64,000 bases of DNA, from positions 1 through 64,000 of the forward strand of contig URXX01000004.1 in assembly GCA_900551895.1 (NCBI GenBank). Reading direction: 5' to 3'. The stretch comes from an uncultured Lachnospiraceae bacterium (lineage in GTDB: Bacteria; Bacillota; Clostridia; Lachnospirales; Lachnospiraceae). A program made the position numbers and the translations under genes. The notes beneath the pieces are model-generated. The model searched no databases and was not told the DNA's origin. It saw nothing but the letters and a program-made list of their open reading frames with translations. Every line of letters starts with the position of its first letter. The first letter of the stretch is position 1. Of this stretch, positions 33,227 to 42,152 are shown piece by piece.

Positions 33227-34105
33227 ATGAAAGATTATATTGTAAGGGCAACAGCGGGAAATGGTCAGATTCGAGCATTTGCCGCAACAACAAAAGAGGT
33301 AGTAGAGAAAGCAAGACAGGCACACAATACAAGTCCGGTTGCAACAGCGGCGCTCGGAAGACTTTTGACGGGTGGTGCGATGATGGGAAGTATGATGAAA
33401 AATGACACAGATATGCTTACCATTCAAATCAAATGTGACGGACCGATTAAAGGATTAACTGTTACGGCAGACAGACATGGAAATGTTAAAGGATATGTGG
33501 AAAACCCGAATGTTATGCTTCCGCCGAACAAACAAGGAAAGTTAGATGTTGCGGGTGCATTGGATTTAGGCGTATTAAGTGTTATTAAGGATATGGGGTT
33601 AAAAGAACCGTATGTGGGGCAGACCATTTTACAGACAAGTGAGATTGCGGAAGATTTAACGTATTATTTTGCTACATCTGAACAGGTTCCGTCCTCTGTA
33701 GGATTGGGTGTGCTAATGGAAAAAGACAATACGGTAAAACAGGCAGGCGGATTTATCGTACAGGTTATGCCGTTTGTTGAGGAAGAAGTGTTGGCTAAAT
33801 TGGAAGAAAATATCAAAAAGATTTCTTCTGTGACGGCTATGCTGGATAAAGGGTATACACCTGGAAATATTTTAGAAGAAGTATTGGAAGGGTTAGAAGT
33901 AGAGTTTACGGACACAGTTCCAACGCAGTTTTACTGCAATTGTACAAAAGAAAGAGTAGAAAAAGCGATTATCAGTATCGGTAAAAAAGATATTCAGGAA
34001 ATGATAGATGACGGAAAAGAAATAGAGGTAAACTGTCATTTCTGTAACACAAACTATACGTTTTCTGTAGAAGAACTAAAAGAAATGTTAAAAAGGAGCA
34101 GATAG
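33227..34105 (+). CDS. hslO: Redox-regulated chaperone Hsp33
   Basis: 292 residues. It holds unfolding proteins under oxidative stress after its zinc site is oxidised. The four zinc cysteines are present as CNC near 239-241 and CHFC near 270-273. The N-terminal part contains ARQAHNTSPVATAALGRLLTGGAMM. The gene sits two bases after the methyltransferase and three before nadE. Confidence 0.96.
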   Translation: MKDYIVRATAGNGQIRAFAATTKEVVEKARQAHNTSPVATAALGRLLTGGAMMGSMMKNDTDMLTIQIKCDGPIKGLTVTADRHGNVKGYVENPNVMLPPNKQGKLDVAGALDLGVLSVIKDMGLKEPYVGQTILQTSEIAEDLTYYFATSEQVPSSVGLGVLMEKDNTVKQAGGFIVQVMPFVEEEVLAKLEENIKKISSVTAMLDKGYTPGNILEEVLEGLEVEFTDTVPTQFYCNCTKERVEKAIISIGKKDIQEMIDDGKEIEVNCHFCNTNYTFSVEELKEMLKRSR

Positions 34106-34108
34106 ATT

Positions 34109-36022
34109 ATGAAACAAGGGTTTATAAAAGTAGCGGCAGCAACGCCGGATATCAGGGTGGCGGATATTCCTTATAATACAGAACAGATTTACAAACTGAT
34201 TGATGAAACGGTTGAGAATGGGGCAAAAATTGTTGTTTTTCCTGAACTCTGTGTGACGGGATATACTTGCGGAGATTTGTTTTTTCAGGATATTTTATTG
34301 GAGCGTGCCAAAGAGGCGTTAAATGACATTGCGGCTTATACAAAAGATAAAGATGCTTTGGTTTTTATAGGTGTTCCGCTTGCGATTAACGGAAAATTAT
34401 ACAATGTGGCGGCTGCCTTAAATAAAGGAAAAATCATTGGGTTGGTGACAAAAACATTTTTACCAAATTATTCGGAATTTTATGAGATGAGAACATTTCA
34501 GGCGGGACCGGAGGAAGCGGGAGTAATTTTGTATGAGGGAGAGCAGGTTGCATTCGGGCCGCAAATTCTCTTTAAGGCAAAGGATATGGAAGAATTGATT
34601 GTTTCCGCAGAAATCTGTGAGGACGTTTGGTCACCGATTCCGCCAAGCATTATGGCGGCGACAGCGGGAGCGACAATTCTTGTAAACTGTTCTGCGAGCA
34701 GTGAAACATATGGAAAGGACGGATACAGAACATCTTTAATTTCCGGACAGTCTGCGAGAATGATTGCAGGATATGTATACGCTAATGCGGGAGCAGGAGA
34801 GTCTACGACAGATTTAGTTTTCGGCGGGCATAATATTATTGCCGAGAACGGCATGATATTAAAAGAGTCAAGACGTTATATGAATGACGTAATTTATGCA
34901 GAGATAGATGTACATCGTTTATTAAACGAGAGAAGAAAGAATACGACTTTCCAGCAGATGAGCGGAAAACATTTCTTAGTTACAGTACCTTTTGAAATTA
35001 AAAAGGAAGAAACGGAATTGACAAGAAACATTTCGCAGATGCCGTTTATTCCGGAAGATGAGAAAGAAAGAGATGAATGTTGCGAAGAAATTTTGATGAT
35101 TCAGGCGTTAGGATTGAAAAAGCGTTTACAGCATACAAACTGTAAGAATGTTGTTATCGGCGTTTCCGGCGGTTTGGATTCTACACTGGCATTGCTTGTA
35201 GCGGTAAAAACATTTGATATGATTGGGATTGACAGGAAAAATATTACGGCAGTGACAATGCCGTGTTTTGGAACGACAGACAGAACATATCAGAACGCAT
35301 GCGTTTTAATTGAAAAGTTAGGCGTAACTCTTCGGGAGATTTCAATTCGGGATGCAGTTAAAAATCATTTTAAAGATATTGGACAGAGAGAAGACCTTTT
35401 CGATATTACTTATGAAAATGCACAGGCCCGTGAACGGACGCAGGTGCTAATGGATATTGCCAATATGGAAAATGGAATGGTTATCGGAACCGGAGATATG
35501 TCGGAACTGGCACTCGGCTGGGCGACTTATAACGGTGACCATATGTCTATGTATGGGGTAAATGCTTCGGTACCTAAAACGTTTGTACGATTTATCGTAA
35601 AGCACTGTGCTTTGGAATGTGAAGATAAAACTTTACAAAAGGCATTGTTGGATATTTTGGATACTCCGATCAGTCCTGAACTTCTTCCGGCAAAAGAGGG
35701 AGAAATTGAGCAGAAAACAGAAGATGTGGTAGGACCTTACGAACTCCATGACTTCTATTTATATTATATGCTTCGATATGGATATGAGCCGTCCAAAATT
35801 TATCGCCTTGCGAAAAAAGCATTTGAAGGTGATTACGAAGAAGAAACGATTTTAAAATGGCTCAAGAGTTTTTACAGACGATTTTTTACGCAGCAGTTTA
35901 AACGCTCATGTTTGCCTGACGGGGCTAAAGTAGGAACGGTAGGATTATCTCCAAGAGGGGATTTAAGAATGCCGAGTGATGCGTGCATGACAATTTGGAT
36001 GGAGGATTTAGAGCGTCTGTAA
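34109..36022 (+). CDS. nadE: Glutamine-dependent NAD+ synthase
   Basis: 637 residues in two parts. The N-terminal nitrilase-like glutaminase (about 1-280) has the E-K-C triad: Glu in FPELCVTGYTC, Lys in TKTFLPNYSEF, Cys in AEICEDVWSP. The C-terminal synthetase (about 330-637) has the ATP loop GVSGGLDSTLAL and GTGDMSELALGW. It amidates deamido-NAD with glutamine nitrogen. It follows Hsp33 at three bases. Confidence 0.97.
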   Translation: MKQGFIKVAAATPDIRVADIPYNTEQIYKLIDETVENGAKIVVFPELCVTGYTCGDLFFQDILLERAKEALNDIAAYTKDKDALVFIGVPLAINGKLYNVAAALNKGKIIGLVTKTFLPNYSEFYEMRTFQAGPEEAGVILYEGEQVAFGPQILFKAKDMEELIVSAEICEDVWSPIPPSIMAATAGATILVNCSASSETYGKDGYRTSLISGQSARMIAGYVYANAGAGESTTDLVFGGHNIIAENGMILKESRRYMNDVIYAEIDVHRLLNERRKNTTFQQMSGKHFLVTVPFEIKKEETELTRNISQMPFIPEDEKERDECCEEILMIQALGLKKRLQHTNCKNVVIGVSGGLDSTLALLVAVKTFDMIGIDRKNITAVTMPCFGTTDRTYQNACVLIEKLGVTLREISIRDAVKNHFKDIGQREDLFDITYENAQARERTQVLMDIANMENGMVIGTGDMSELALGWATYNGDHMSMYGVNASVPKTFVRFIVKHCALECEDKTLQKALLDILDTPISPELLPAKEGEIEQKTEDVVGPYELHDFYLYYMLRYGYEPSKIYRLAKKAFEGDYEEETILKWLKSFYRRFFTQQFKRSCLPDGAKVGTVGLSPRGDLRMPSDACMTIWMEDLERL

Positions 36023-36036
36023 AAGGAGTGGTATTT

Positions 36037-37308
36037 ATGGATAAAAAATGGGCGGAAAGTTATTGGAAGCGAGTACGCTTTGGCACGATAATCATTTATA
36101 TTGCCTTAATTATTTGGCTGTTTTCTTTAGGTTACGGGTTTATTAAAACCGGTGATGTAAGTGGAGTATGGGGATTTTTTACTGTTGTTCTATTGGGAAC
36201 AGAACTCGGATTTAACTTTTGGAAAAGAAGACAAATGAAGAAACTGCAGGACGTTTTATATGAGGAATGCGATCCGTTCCGTTTTAAAGAAATTTGTGAA
36301 TTTTTTCGTATGAAAGCGAAAAAAGAGCGTGTGAAAAATTTCTATAATATTCAGATAGCCATAGCACTTCTTATGGAGGGATATGAAGATTCGGCATATG
36401 AATTAATAAACCAAATAGATTTTTCGGATTTGCCGTCACGTTTTGAATTGAGTTATTATGATTTTATGAGAATGTATTTTTCTGTTAAGCATGATGAAAA
36501 ACAGTTGGCAAAGGTAAAAAATGTTTTGGAAAAGAAAATAGAAAAAGCAAGCACTGTGGAAAAGAAATGGATTGTGCAAGAAATCCGATGGATGGATTTG
36601 CAGGTGGCAGAATATCGAAAAGATTATGCGGTTTATGATAGATTGATTACAGAATGTGCTGCCGAAATGCAACGTATGCTCCAAAAGGTTTCCCTATACG
36701 CAATAATGGCAAGAGCAGAATTCGGAAGAGGAAATACAGATAAGGCAAAAGAGTATTGTGAATTTGTTTTAAAACATGGAAACCGTACATACTATGTGAA
36801 AAATGTCGAAAAACTTTTGGCTGTTATGACAGGCGAAAAAGTGGAAGAGGAGAATGAAGCAGAGAGCATACAATGGAAAGAGAACCAACTGTATAAAGAA
36901 AAACCGGATTTAAAGTTTTTTACCGGAAGAAAGAAATACAGACGGAGACAAAGGATAAACTATTTGCTATGGATTGCTTTTGGGTATGTGGTTGGTTTTA
37001 TTATCTATGGTGCTATGGGAGTTCGGCTTTCCCGCCAATTAGCAGAGATGGGAACAGAAACATGGTTATGGGCAAATAACGGTCTGTTAGGAATTCAACT
37101 CGGGCTTTTGGGCGGCTGGCTGATAGCGGGAATAATCAATGGAGTGTATCTGCTTTTGAGATTGCTCGGTAAAGTGTCAACGATAATGAAGATAATCATT
37201 ATTGTGTTTACTATACCGTTTTTCTTAATGGCAGGTTCAGTATCCGTGATACCATATTCTATTTATCAGATTATTATGATTATTAAAGAACGTGAAAAGA
37301 AAAAGTAA
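36037..37308 (+). CDS. Unknown membrane protein with a cytosolic TPR-like middle
   Basis: 423 residues, no recognised family. Two membrane helices lie at about 17-37 and 43-60, then about 240 residues of alternating helices that look like degenerate tetratricopeptide repeats (for example ALLMEGYEDSAYELINQI and FGRGNTDKAKEYCEFVLK), then three helices at about 310-330, 345-375 and 385-410. The tail is lysine-rich. ATG 36037 follows AAAAGGAGTGG; the frame also extends back into nadE without a ribosome site. It sits 14 bases after nadE. A membrane-tethered scaffold or adaptor is plausible. Confidence 0.75.
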   Translation: MDKKWAESYWKRVRFGTIIIYIALIIWLFSLGYGFIKTGDVSGVWGFFTVVLLGTELGFNFWKRRQMKKLQDVLYEECDPFRFKEICEFFRMKAKKERVKNFYNIQIAIALLMEGYEDSAYELINQIDFSDLPSRFELSYYDFMRMYFSVKHDEKQLAKVKNVLEKKIEKASTVEKKWIVQEIRWMDLQVAEYRKDYAVYDRLITECAAEMQRMLQKVSLYAIMARAEFGRGNTDKAKEYCEFVLKHGNRTYYVKNVEKLLAVMTGEKVEEENEAESIQWKENQLYKEKPDLKFFTGRKKYRRRQRINYLLWIAFGYVVGFIIYGAMGVRLSRQLAEMGTETWLWANNGLLGIQLGLLGGWLIAGIINGVYLLLRLLGKVSTIMKIIIIVFTIPFFLMAGSVSVIPYSIYQIIMIIKEREKKK

Positions 37309-37331
37309 GGGTGCAATTTGCGTTATATTTG

Positions 37332-37340
37332 TGGTACAAT
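37332..37340 (+). promoter_or_regulatory. Extended -10 promoter for the S1-domain gene
   Basis: TGGTACAAT at 37332-37340, without a clear -35. Confidence 0.45.
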
Positions 37341-37373
37341 AATTGCACAGAATAAAGTGATGAAGAGGTGTGT

Positions 37374-38045
37374 ATGATGAGCGAAGAACAATTACAGACA
37401 GAAACAATGGCAGATTATGAAGACCAGTTTGACGTGGCAAATCCGTGGAATATTGTCACACGTTATATGGAAGAGGGGACAAATCTTTCCGTTAAAGTGG
37501 AAGGAATTGTAAATGGCGGAGCAATCGCATATATTGAAGGAATCAGAGGTTTTATCCCTGTTTCACGCTTATCTCTTTCTTATGTGGAAAACGTGGAATC
37601 ATATTTATTGAAAGAGATTGAAGTGCGTGTCATTGATGTAAATCAGGCGGAAAATAAATTAGTATTGTCTGCCAGAGAAATCTTAAAAGAGAAGGAAAAT
37701 GAAGAGAAAGCACGCAGACTGAGTGCAGTGGAAGTTGGAAGTGTTTTGGAAGGTACAGTAGAATCTTTGCAGACTTACGGTGCATTTATCCGCTTGGAAA
37801 ATGATTTGTCCGGACTTGTACATATTTCTCAGATTTCCGATAAGCGTATCAAATCTCCTAAAGACGTATTAGCGGTAGGAGATACGGTTTCGGTAAAAGT
37901 TATCGGAATTAAAGACGGTAAAATCAGCCTAAGTATGAAAGCGTTAATTGAACCGGAAGAGGAAGTTGTAGAGAAAGTGGAAATTCCAAAAGCAGAGGAA
38001 ATTGGAACAAGTTTAGGGGATTTATTCAAAAACATTCAACTGTAA
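37374..38045 (+). CDS. S1 RNA-binding domain protein (short S1 homologue)
   Basis: 223 residues with two S1 OB-folds: about 30-100 (EGIVNGGAIAYIEGIRGFIPVSRLS) and about 115-190 (GSVLEGTVESLQTYGAFIRLENDLSGLVHISQIS). A short tail follows. It resembles Firmicutes ypfD-like proteins and probably binds mRNA or ribosomes. ATG 37374 is preferred (GAAGAGG six bases before); the next ATG 37377 is equally possible, and GTG 37368 overlaps the ribosome site. Confidence 0.88.
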   Translation: MMSEEQLQTETMADYEDQFDVANPWNIVTRYMEEGTNLSVKVEGIVNGGAIAYIEGIRGFIPVSRLSLSYVENVESYLLKEIEVRVIDVNQAENKLVLSAREILKEKENEEKARRLSAVEVGSVLEGTVESLQTYGAFIRLENDLSGLVHISQISDKRIKSPKDVLAVGDTVSVKVIGIKDGKISLSMKALIEPEEEVVEKVEIPKAEEIGTSLGDLFKNIQL

Positions 38046-38063
38046 CAGGTTGATTGATGAAGA

Positions 38064-38103
38064 AAACAGTCATGGAAGTGCGTTCTTTGGCTGTTTCTTT
38101 TTC
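38064..38103 (+). terminator. Terminator after the S1-domain gene
   Basis: AAACAGTCA (38064-38072) pairs with TGGCTGTTT (one G-U), with an AAG/CTT inner pairing, followed by a T-rich run. Confidence 0.6.
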
Positions 38104-38171
38104 ACTATAAAAATCTCTTGAGTAAAATCGTACTTTCGAGGACAATCAAGACGAGGAGTGATATAGAATTT

Positions 38172-39824
38172 ATGGAAAATAAAAAAGCAAGAAAAGTGTA
38201 TGTTGTAGGGCATAAAAATCCGGATACGGACTCTATCTGCTCTGCACTGGCATATGCAAATTTAAAAAAGCAGATTACGGGAGATGAATATGTTGCTAAG
38301 AGAGCGGGGCAGATTAATGAGGAAACGCAATATGTGCTGAAACGCTTTGGGGTAACGCCTCCGGGACTGTTGAATAATGTACAGACGCAGGTAAAGGATA
38401 TTGATATTAATAAGATGTCGGGTGTGGAGAGCAGTGTTTCCATTAAAAAAGTTTGGGCGCTGATGAAAGAGAATAATACAAAGACGATGCCGGTCACATC
38501 AAACGGAGAGTTGGAAGGTTTGATTACAATCGGTGATATTGCTACTTCTTATATGGAAGTGTATGACAGCAATATATTGGCGTTTGCAAGAACACAGTAC
38601 AGAAGTATTGCAAATACGCTGGACGGAGAGATTGTGACAGGAAATGAACACGCCTATTTTATTAAAGGAAAGGTTGTTATTGCAGCGTCCAGCCCTGAAT
38701 TAATGGAAAACTTTATTGAGCAGGATGATTTGGTTATTTTAGGAAACCGCTATGAATCCCAGTTATGTGCATTGGAAATGGACGCAAGTTGTCTTGTTGT
38801 ATGCCAAAATGCAACGGTTTCCAAAACAATTAAAAAACTTGCGGAAGAGAGAAGTTGTGTCATTATCCGCACACCTCATGATACATTTACGGTGGCAAGA
38901 TTAATTAATCAGAGTATTCCGGTGAAACATTTTATGACAAAGGAAAATTTCACTGCGTTTAAAACGAGCGATTATATTGACGATATTAAAGAAGTTATGA
39001 CAAAAAAGCGTTACCGTGATTTCCCTGTTATTGATAAACACGGAAGATTTATCGGATTTATTTCCCGCAGACGTTTATTGGATGCGAAGAAAAAACAGGT
39101 TATTTTAGTGGATCATAATGAGAAAACACAGGCGGTTGACGGAATAGAAGAGGCAGATATATTGGAAATTATCGATCATCATCGTCTGGGAGCGGGGATT
39201 GAAACGGTAGGTCCTGTATATTTCAGAAACCAGCCGGTAGGATGTACGGCAACAATCGTGTATCAAATGTATTTAGAGAACAATGTAAAAATTGATGAAA
39301 CAATAGCGGGATTACTTTGTTCGGCAATTACTTCAGATACATTAATGTTCCGCTCTCCGACCTGTACAGCAGTAGATGAGAAGGCGGGAAGAGAGTTGGC
39401 GGAGATTGCACATATCGATATTGAAGAACTGGCAGGAAATATGTTTAAGGCGGGAAGTAACCTTGTCAATAAGACGGCAAAAGAAATTTGTTTCCAAGAT
39501 TTCAAAAAATTTGAAGTGAGCGGGGTTGATTTTGGTGTAGGACAGATTAACTCAATGAGCAAAGAAGAATTGGCTGAGATAAAGGAACGTATTTTACCGT
39601 ATTTAAAAACCGCACTTGTGGAAAAAGGTATTGATATGATGTTTATTATGCTGACAAATATTATTGAAGAAACGACAGAATTGCTCTGTGTTGGAAATAA
39701 TGCAAAAAGTCTTGTAATGGAAGCGTTTGATTTGTCGGCAGACACGGACGAGATTATTTTAAAAGGCGTTGTATCCCGCAAAAAACAGTTGATACCTGCG
39801 ATTGTAGTATCATTGCAGAGTTAA
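38172..39824 (+). CDS. ppaC: Manganese-dependent inorganic pyrophosphatase with CBS and DRTGG domains
   Basis: 550 residues. A DHH phosphoesterase (KNPDTDSICSALAYANLKK near 15, DHNEKTQAV and EIIDHHRLG near 315-340) is split by a regulatory insert: CBS (about 75-125), DRTGG (about 150-245) and a second CBS (about 250-305). DHHA2 follows to the end. In related enzymes adenine nucleotides bound to CBS inhibit or activate, and the DRTGG-containing form binds diadenosine polyphosphates. The ribosome site (GAGGAG) is 13 bases from ATG, which is long; a TTG start further upstream is less likely. Confidence 0.93.
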   Translation: MENKKARKVYVVGHKNPDTDSICSALAYANLKKQITGDEYVAKRAGQINEETQYVLKRFGVTPPGLLNNVQTQVKDIDINKMSGVESSVSIKKVWALMKENNTKTMPVTSNGELEGLITIGDIATSYMEVYDSNILAFARTQYRSIANTLDGEIVTGNEHAYFIKGKVVIAASSPELMENFIEQDDLVILGNRYESQLCALEMDASCLVVCQNATVSKTIKKLAEERSCVIIRTPHDTFTVARLINQSIPVKHFMTKENFTAFKTSDYIDDIKEVMTKKRYRDFPVIDKHGRFIGFISRRRLLDAKKKQVILVDHNEKTQAVDGIEEADILEIIDHHRLGAGIETVGPVYFRNQPVGCTATIVYQMYLENNVKIDETIAGLLCSAITSDTLMFRSPTCTAVDEKAGRELAEIAHIDIEELAGNMFKAGSNLVNKTAKEICFQDFKKFEVSGVDFGVGQINSMSKEELAEIKERILPYLKTALVEKGIDMMFIMLTNIIEETTELLCVGNNAKSLVMEAFDLSADTDEIILKGVVSRKKQLIPAIVVSLQS

Positions 39825-39833
39825 GGAGAAAAT

Positions 39834-40400
39834 ATGGCAAAACAGACATGGAAAGCAGGAAATATGTTGTATCCTCTGCCTGCCGTTATGGTCAGCATGG
39901 CAGACGAAAATGGAAAATCTAATATTATAACAGTGGCATGGGCGGGAACGATTTGCACGAATCCACCGATGTTGTCTATCTCTGTTCGACCGGAGAGATA
40001 TTCTTATGATATTTTAAAAAATACAGGGGAGTTTGTTGTCAACCTTACAACAGAAGATTTGGCTTACGCGACAGACTACTGTGGTGTGCGTTCGGGAAGA
40101 GATGTGGACAAATTTAAAGAAATGAAACTGACAGAGGAGAAGGCAAGCATAGTAAACGCCCCTTTGATTAAGGAAAGTCCTGTAAATATTGAATGTAAAG
40201 TGAAAAAGATTGAGGAGTTGGGTTCTCATCATATGTTTTTGGCGGAAGTTGTAGCAGTTAATATTGATGAAACATATTTGAACGAAAAAAATAAATTTGA
40301 ATTATCAAAGGCAAAACCGATTGTGTACTCTCATGGAGAATATTACGGGATTGGAAATCTGCTTGGGACTTTTGGATATAGTGTTCGAAAGAAGAAATAA
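39834..40400 (+). CDS. Flavin reductase-like, FMN-binding split-barrel protein
   Basis: 188 residues. The split barrel is recognised by the segment YPLPAVMVSMADENGKSNIITVAWAGTICTNPPMLSISVRPERYSYD and by FVVNLTTEDLA. It should bind FMN and carry out NAD(P)H- or ferredoxin-linked reduction of an unknown substrate. It is nine bases from ppaC, with GGAGAA before the ATG. Confidence 0.9.
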   Translation: MAKQTWKAGNMLYPLPAVMVSMADENGKSNIITVAWAGTICTNPPMLSISVRPERYSYDILKNTGEFVVNLTTEDLAYATDYCGVRSGRDVDKFKEMKLTEEKASIVNAPLIKESPVNIECKVKKIEELGSHHMFLAEVVAVNIDETYLNEKNKFELSKAKPIVYSHGEYYGIGNLLGTFGYSVRKKK

Positions 40401-40436
40401 AAATCTTTAAATTATTTGTATACTTTTTTGAGGGAA

Positions 40437-40460
40437 GAATATTATATAAAGGAATATTAT
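40437..40460 (+). repeat. Direct repeats before the GNAT toxin-antitoxin promoter
   Basis: GAATATTAT occurs at 40437-40445 and again at 40452-40460, touching the -35. The inverse ATAATAT overlaps the -10. It could be an autorepression site, but the region is AT-rich. Confidence 0.35.
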
Positions 40461-40488
40461 TGTCTTTATATAAACGGGGTGTTATAAT
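40460..40488 (+). promoter_or_regulatory. Promoter for the putative antitoxin-toxin pair
   Basis: TTGTCT (40460-40465), 17 bp, TATAAT (40483-40488) with TGT before the -10. Confidence 0.7.
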
Positions 40489-40545
40489 ATGGATATAGAA
40501 AACAATAGGTCAAAAAAGTATACGAATAAAAAGGAGGGAATGAAT

Positions 40546-40698
40546 ATGGCAACATTAGCAAAGCCAATCAATAAAATATCGGTTATTAAAGATAAAGACG
40601 CTCAGAAATTTGTTCGTGAATTTAATAAAAATAAAGTATCAAAAGATTTTATGGTATCTTGTGAAAAAGCGAGTAGATTATTTGGAAAGGTGAAATAG
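40546..40698 (+). CDS. Small protein, putative antitoxin partner of a GNAT protein
   Basis: 50 residues, very basic (many K, few E/D), of the form MATLAKPINKISVIKDKDAQ followed by a helical tail. No known family was recognised. AAGGAGGG seven bases before ATG 40546 sets the start; an in-frame ATG at 40489 would precede the predicted transcript start. It ends one base before the GNAT gene. Small gene followed directly by an acetyltransferase is the layout of TacAT/AtaRT-type toxin-antitoxin systems, but the protein lacks an obvious ribbon-helix-helix. Confidence 0.6.
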   Translation: MATLAKPINKISVIKDKDAQKFVREFNKNKVSKDFMVSCEKASRLFGKVK

Positions 40699-40699
40699 A

Positions 40700-41353
40700 G
40701 TGCATAGTCATATAGCATATTTTAATCCTGATGTGATAACTGCAGAAGAGTCATATCAGGATTTTTTTGACGAAATTAAAGAGTTTGATGCGGGATGTGA
40801 AAATAAAAATTTCAGTGAATTTATTGTAGAAGACTCTGAAGAGTATAGAAAAAGCGGTAATGGAGTTACCTATATAGTGTGGAATGTATTTGTAGATGAG
40901 AATCAGATTGAAACAGGTAGGGAAGTAGTAGCATATTATACATTAGCGACTACTTCTATTCCGTATGAAGACAGAATTCGCAAAGACGAGGATGAAATCC
41001 TTGAAGACGGAGAAGAATTTGATATACAAATCTGTGGAATTTCGGCAATCGAGATTAAAATGTTTGCCGTAAATGAAAAATATCAAGATACATTTTATGA
41101 ATTTGAAGGTGAAGATTTACTTGTGGCTGCGTGGATAATGAGAAGTATTATAAATTATGCAGATAATTTGAGTAATAGTGTACTTGGATTTAAGGCGATA
41201 CTGTTACATTCTGTTCCTGAGGCGGAAGAATTTTATAAGACAAATGGTTTTCATTTTGTGGAAGTAAATATGAAACCATTACATAATCTTGATTCGGAGT
41301 ATAAGGCAATGTACCTGACGCTTCGAAAGGTACATATGAACTATGATGAGTAG
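40700..41353 (+). CDS. GNAT-fold protein, possible toxin
   Basis: 217 residues. The C-terminal half shows a GNAT fold (IEIKMFAVNEKYQD; AAWIMRSIINYADNLSNSVLGFKAILLHSVPEAEEFYKTNGFHFVE), with the conserved Y-x-x-x-G-F near 176-182. The acetyl-CoA pocket loop Q/RxxGxG/A is not clear and is partly replaced, so catalysis is uncertain. It begins with GTG 40700, one base after the small gene's stop. It is longer than TacT-type toxins (about 160-175), with an acidic N-terminal extension. Confidence 0.7.
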   Translation: MHSHIAYFNPDVITAEESYQDFFDEIKEFDAGCENKNFSEFIVEDSEEYRKSGNGVTYIVWNVFVDENQIETGREVVAYYTLATTSIPYEDRIRKDEDEILEDGEEFDIQICGISAIEIKMFAVNEKYQDTFYEFEGEDLLVAAWIMRSIINYADNLSNSVLGFKAILLHSVPEAEEFYKTNGFHFVEVNMKPLHNLDSEYKAMYLTLRKVHMNYDE

Positions 41354-41360
41354 ATAAAAG

Positions 41361-41387
41361 TAACAGGTCTAACAGCCTGTTATTTTT
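41361..41387 (+). terminator. Terminator after the GNAT gene
   Basis: TAACAGG (41361-41367) pairs with CCTGTTA (41376-41382), then five T. Confidence 0.8.
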
Positions 41388-41464
41388 GTGTTATAGAAAA
41401 AGAAACTTTTATATAATGCTTTCATATCTTTTATAGAGCGAAATATAGAAAAGAGTTGTATACA

Positions 41465-42136
41465 ATGAAAAAAGGGCTTTGTCTGTGCGGACTGTTATAC
41501 ACATTCATATTATTTCAGATTTTGGGGATAAATTTTCTGCATAGGCAGGAGGCGGTAGAAACGGGACAAATACGGGCGGAGAAACCGAGAATAGCAATTA
41601 CATTTGATGACGGACCGAGTGCAAAATATACACCACAGTTATTGGACGGACTAAAAGAAAGAAATGTAAAAGCAAGTTTTTTTGTTATAGGGAAAATGGC
41701 GGAAGAAAATCCAAAATTAATTCAAAGAGAAAAGGAAGAGGGGCATCTTATCGGAAATCATACATATAACCATGTGGATATAAGTAAAATATCTGATGAG
41801 GATGCTGTTTCGGAAATACAAAAAACAAATCAGGTAATTGAGAAAGTGACAAAGGATAATGTGGAATATTTGCGGGCTCCCTTTGGGAGTTGGAAGAAAA
41901 ATTTGGTTGGAAGAATGAACGTATTTCCGGTGGCATGGTCGGTAGATCCTTTAGATTGGACAACGGAAAACGCGGATGAAATTGTGAACAAAGTAGTGAC
42001 GGAGGTAAAAGAAAATGATATTATATTATTGCATGACTGCTATCAGAGTTCAGTTGATGCGGCCCTTCGGATTATAGATATTTTGCGGAAAGAAGGGTAC
42101 GAATTTGTAACGGTAGATAAATTGATATTAGAATAG
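41465..42136 (+). CDS. Polysaccharide deacetylase (NodB family), membrane-anchored
   Basis: 223 residues. An N-terminal membrane helix (about 4-22) is followed by a NodB domain with all motifs: TFDDGPS (catalytic Asp and metal Asp), HTYNHVD (metal His pair), LRAPFGSWKK, DPLDWT and ILLHDCYQSSVDA (catalytic His). It probably deacetylates peptidoglycan GlcNAc or MurNAc at the cell surface. ATG 41465 is preferred over the TTG at 41456, which touches the ribosome site. It lies 16 bases from tcdA. Confidence 0.93.
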   Translation: MKKGLCLCGLLYTFILFQILGINFLHRQEAVETGQIRAEKPRIAITFDDGPSAKYTPQLLDGLKERNVKASFFVIGKMAEENPKLIQREKEEGHLIGNHTYNHVDISKISDEDAVSEIQKTNQVIEKVTKDNVEYLRAPFGSWKKNLVGRMNVFPVAWSVDPLDWTTENADEIVNKVVTEVKENDIILLHDCYQSSVDAALRIIDILRKEGYEFVTVDKLILE

Positions 42137-42152
42137 TAGATTGGAGAATGCG

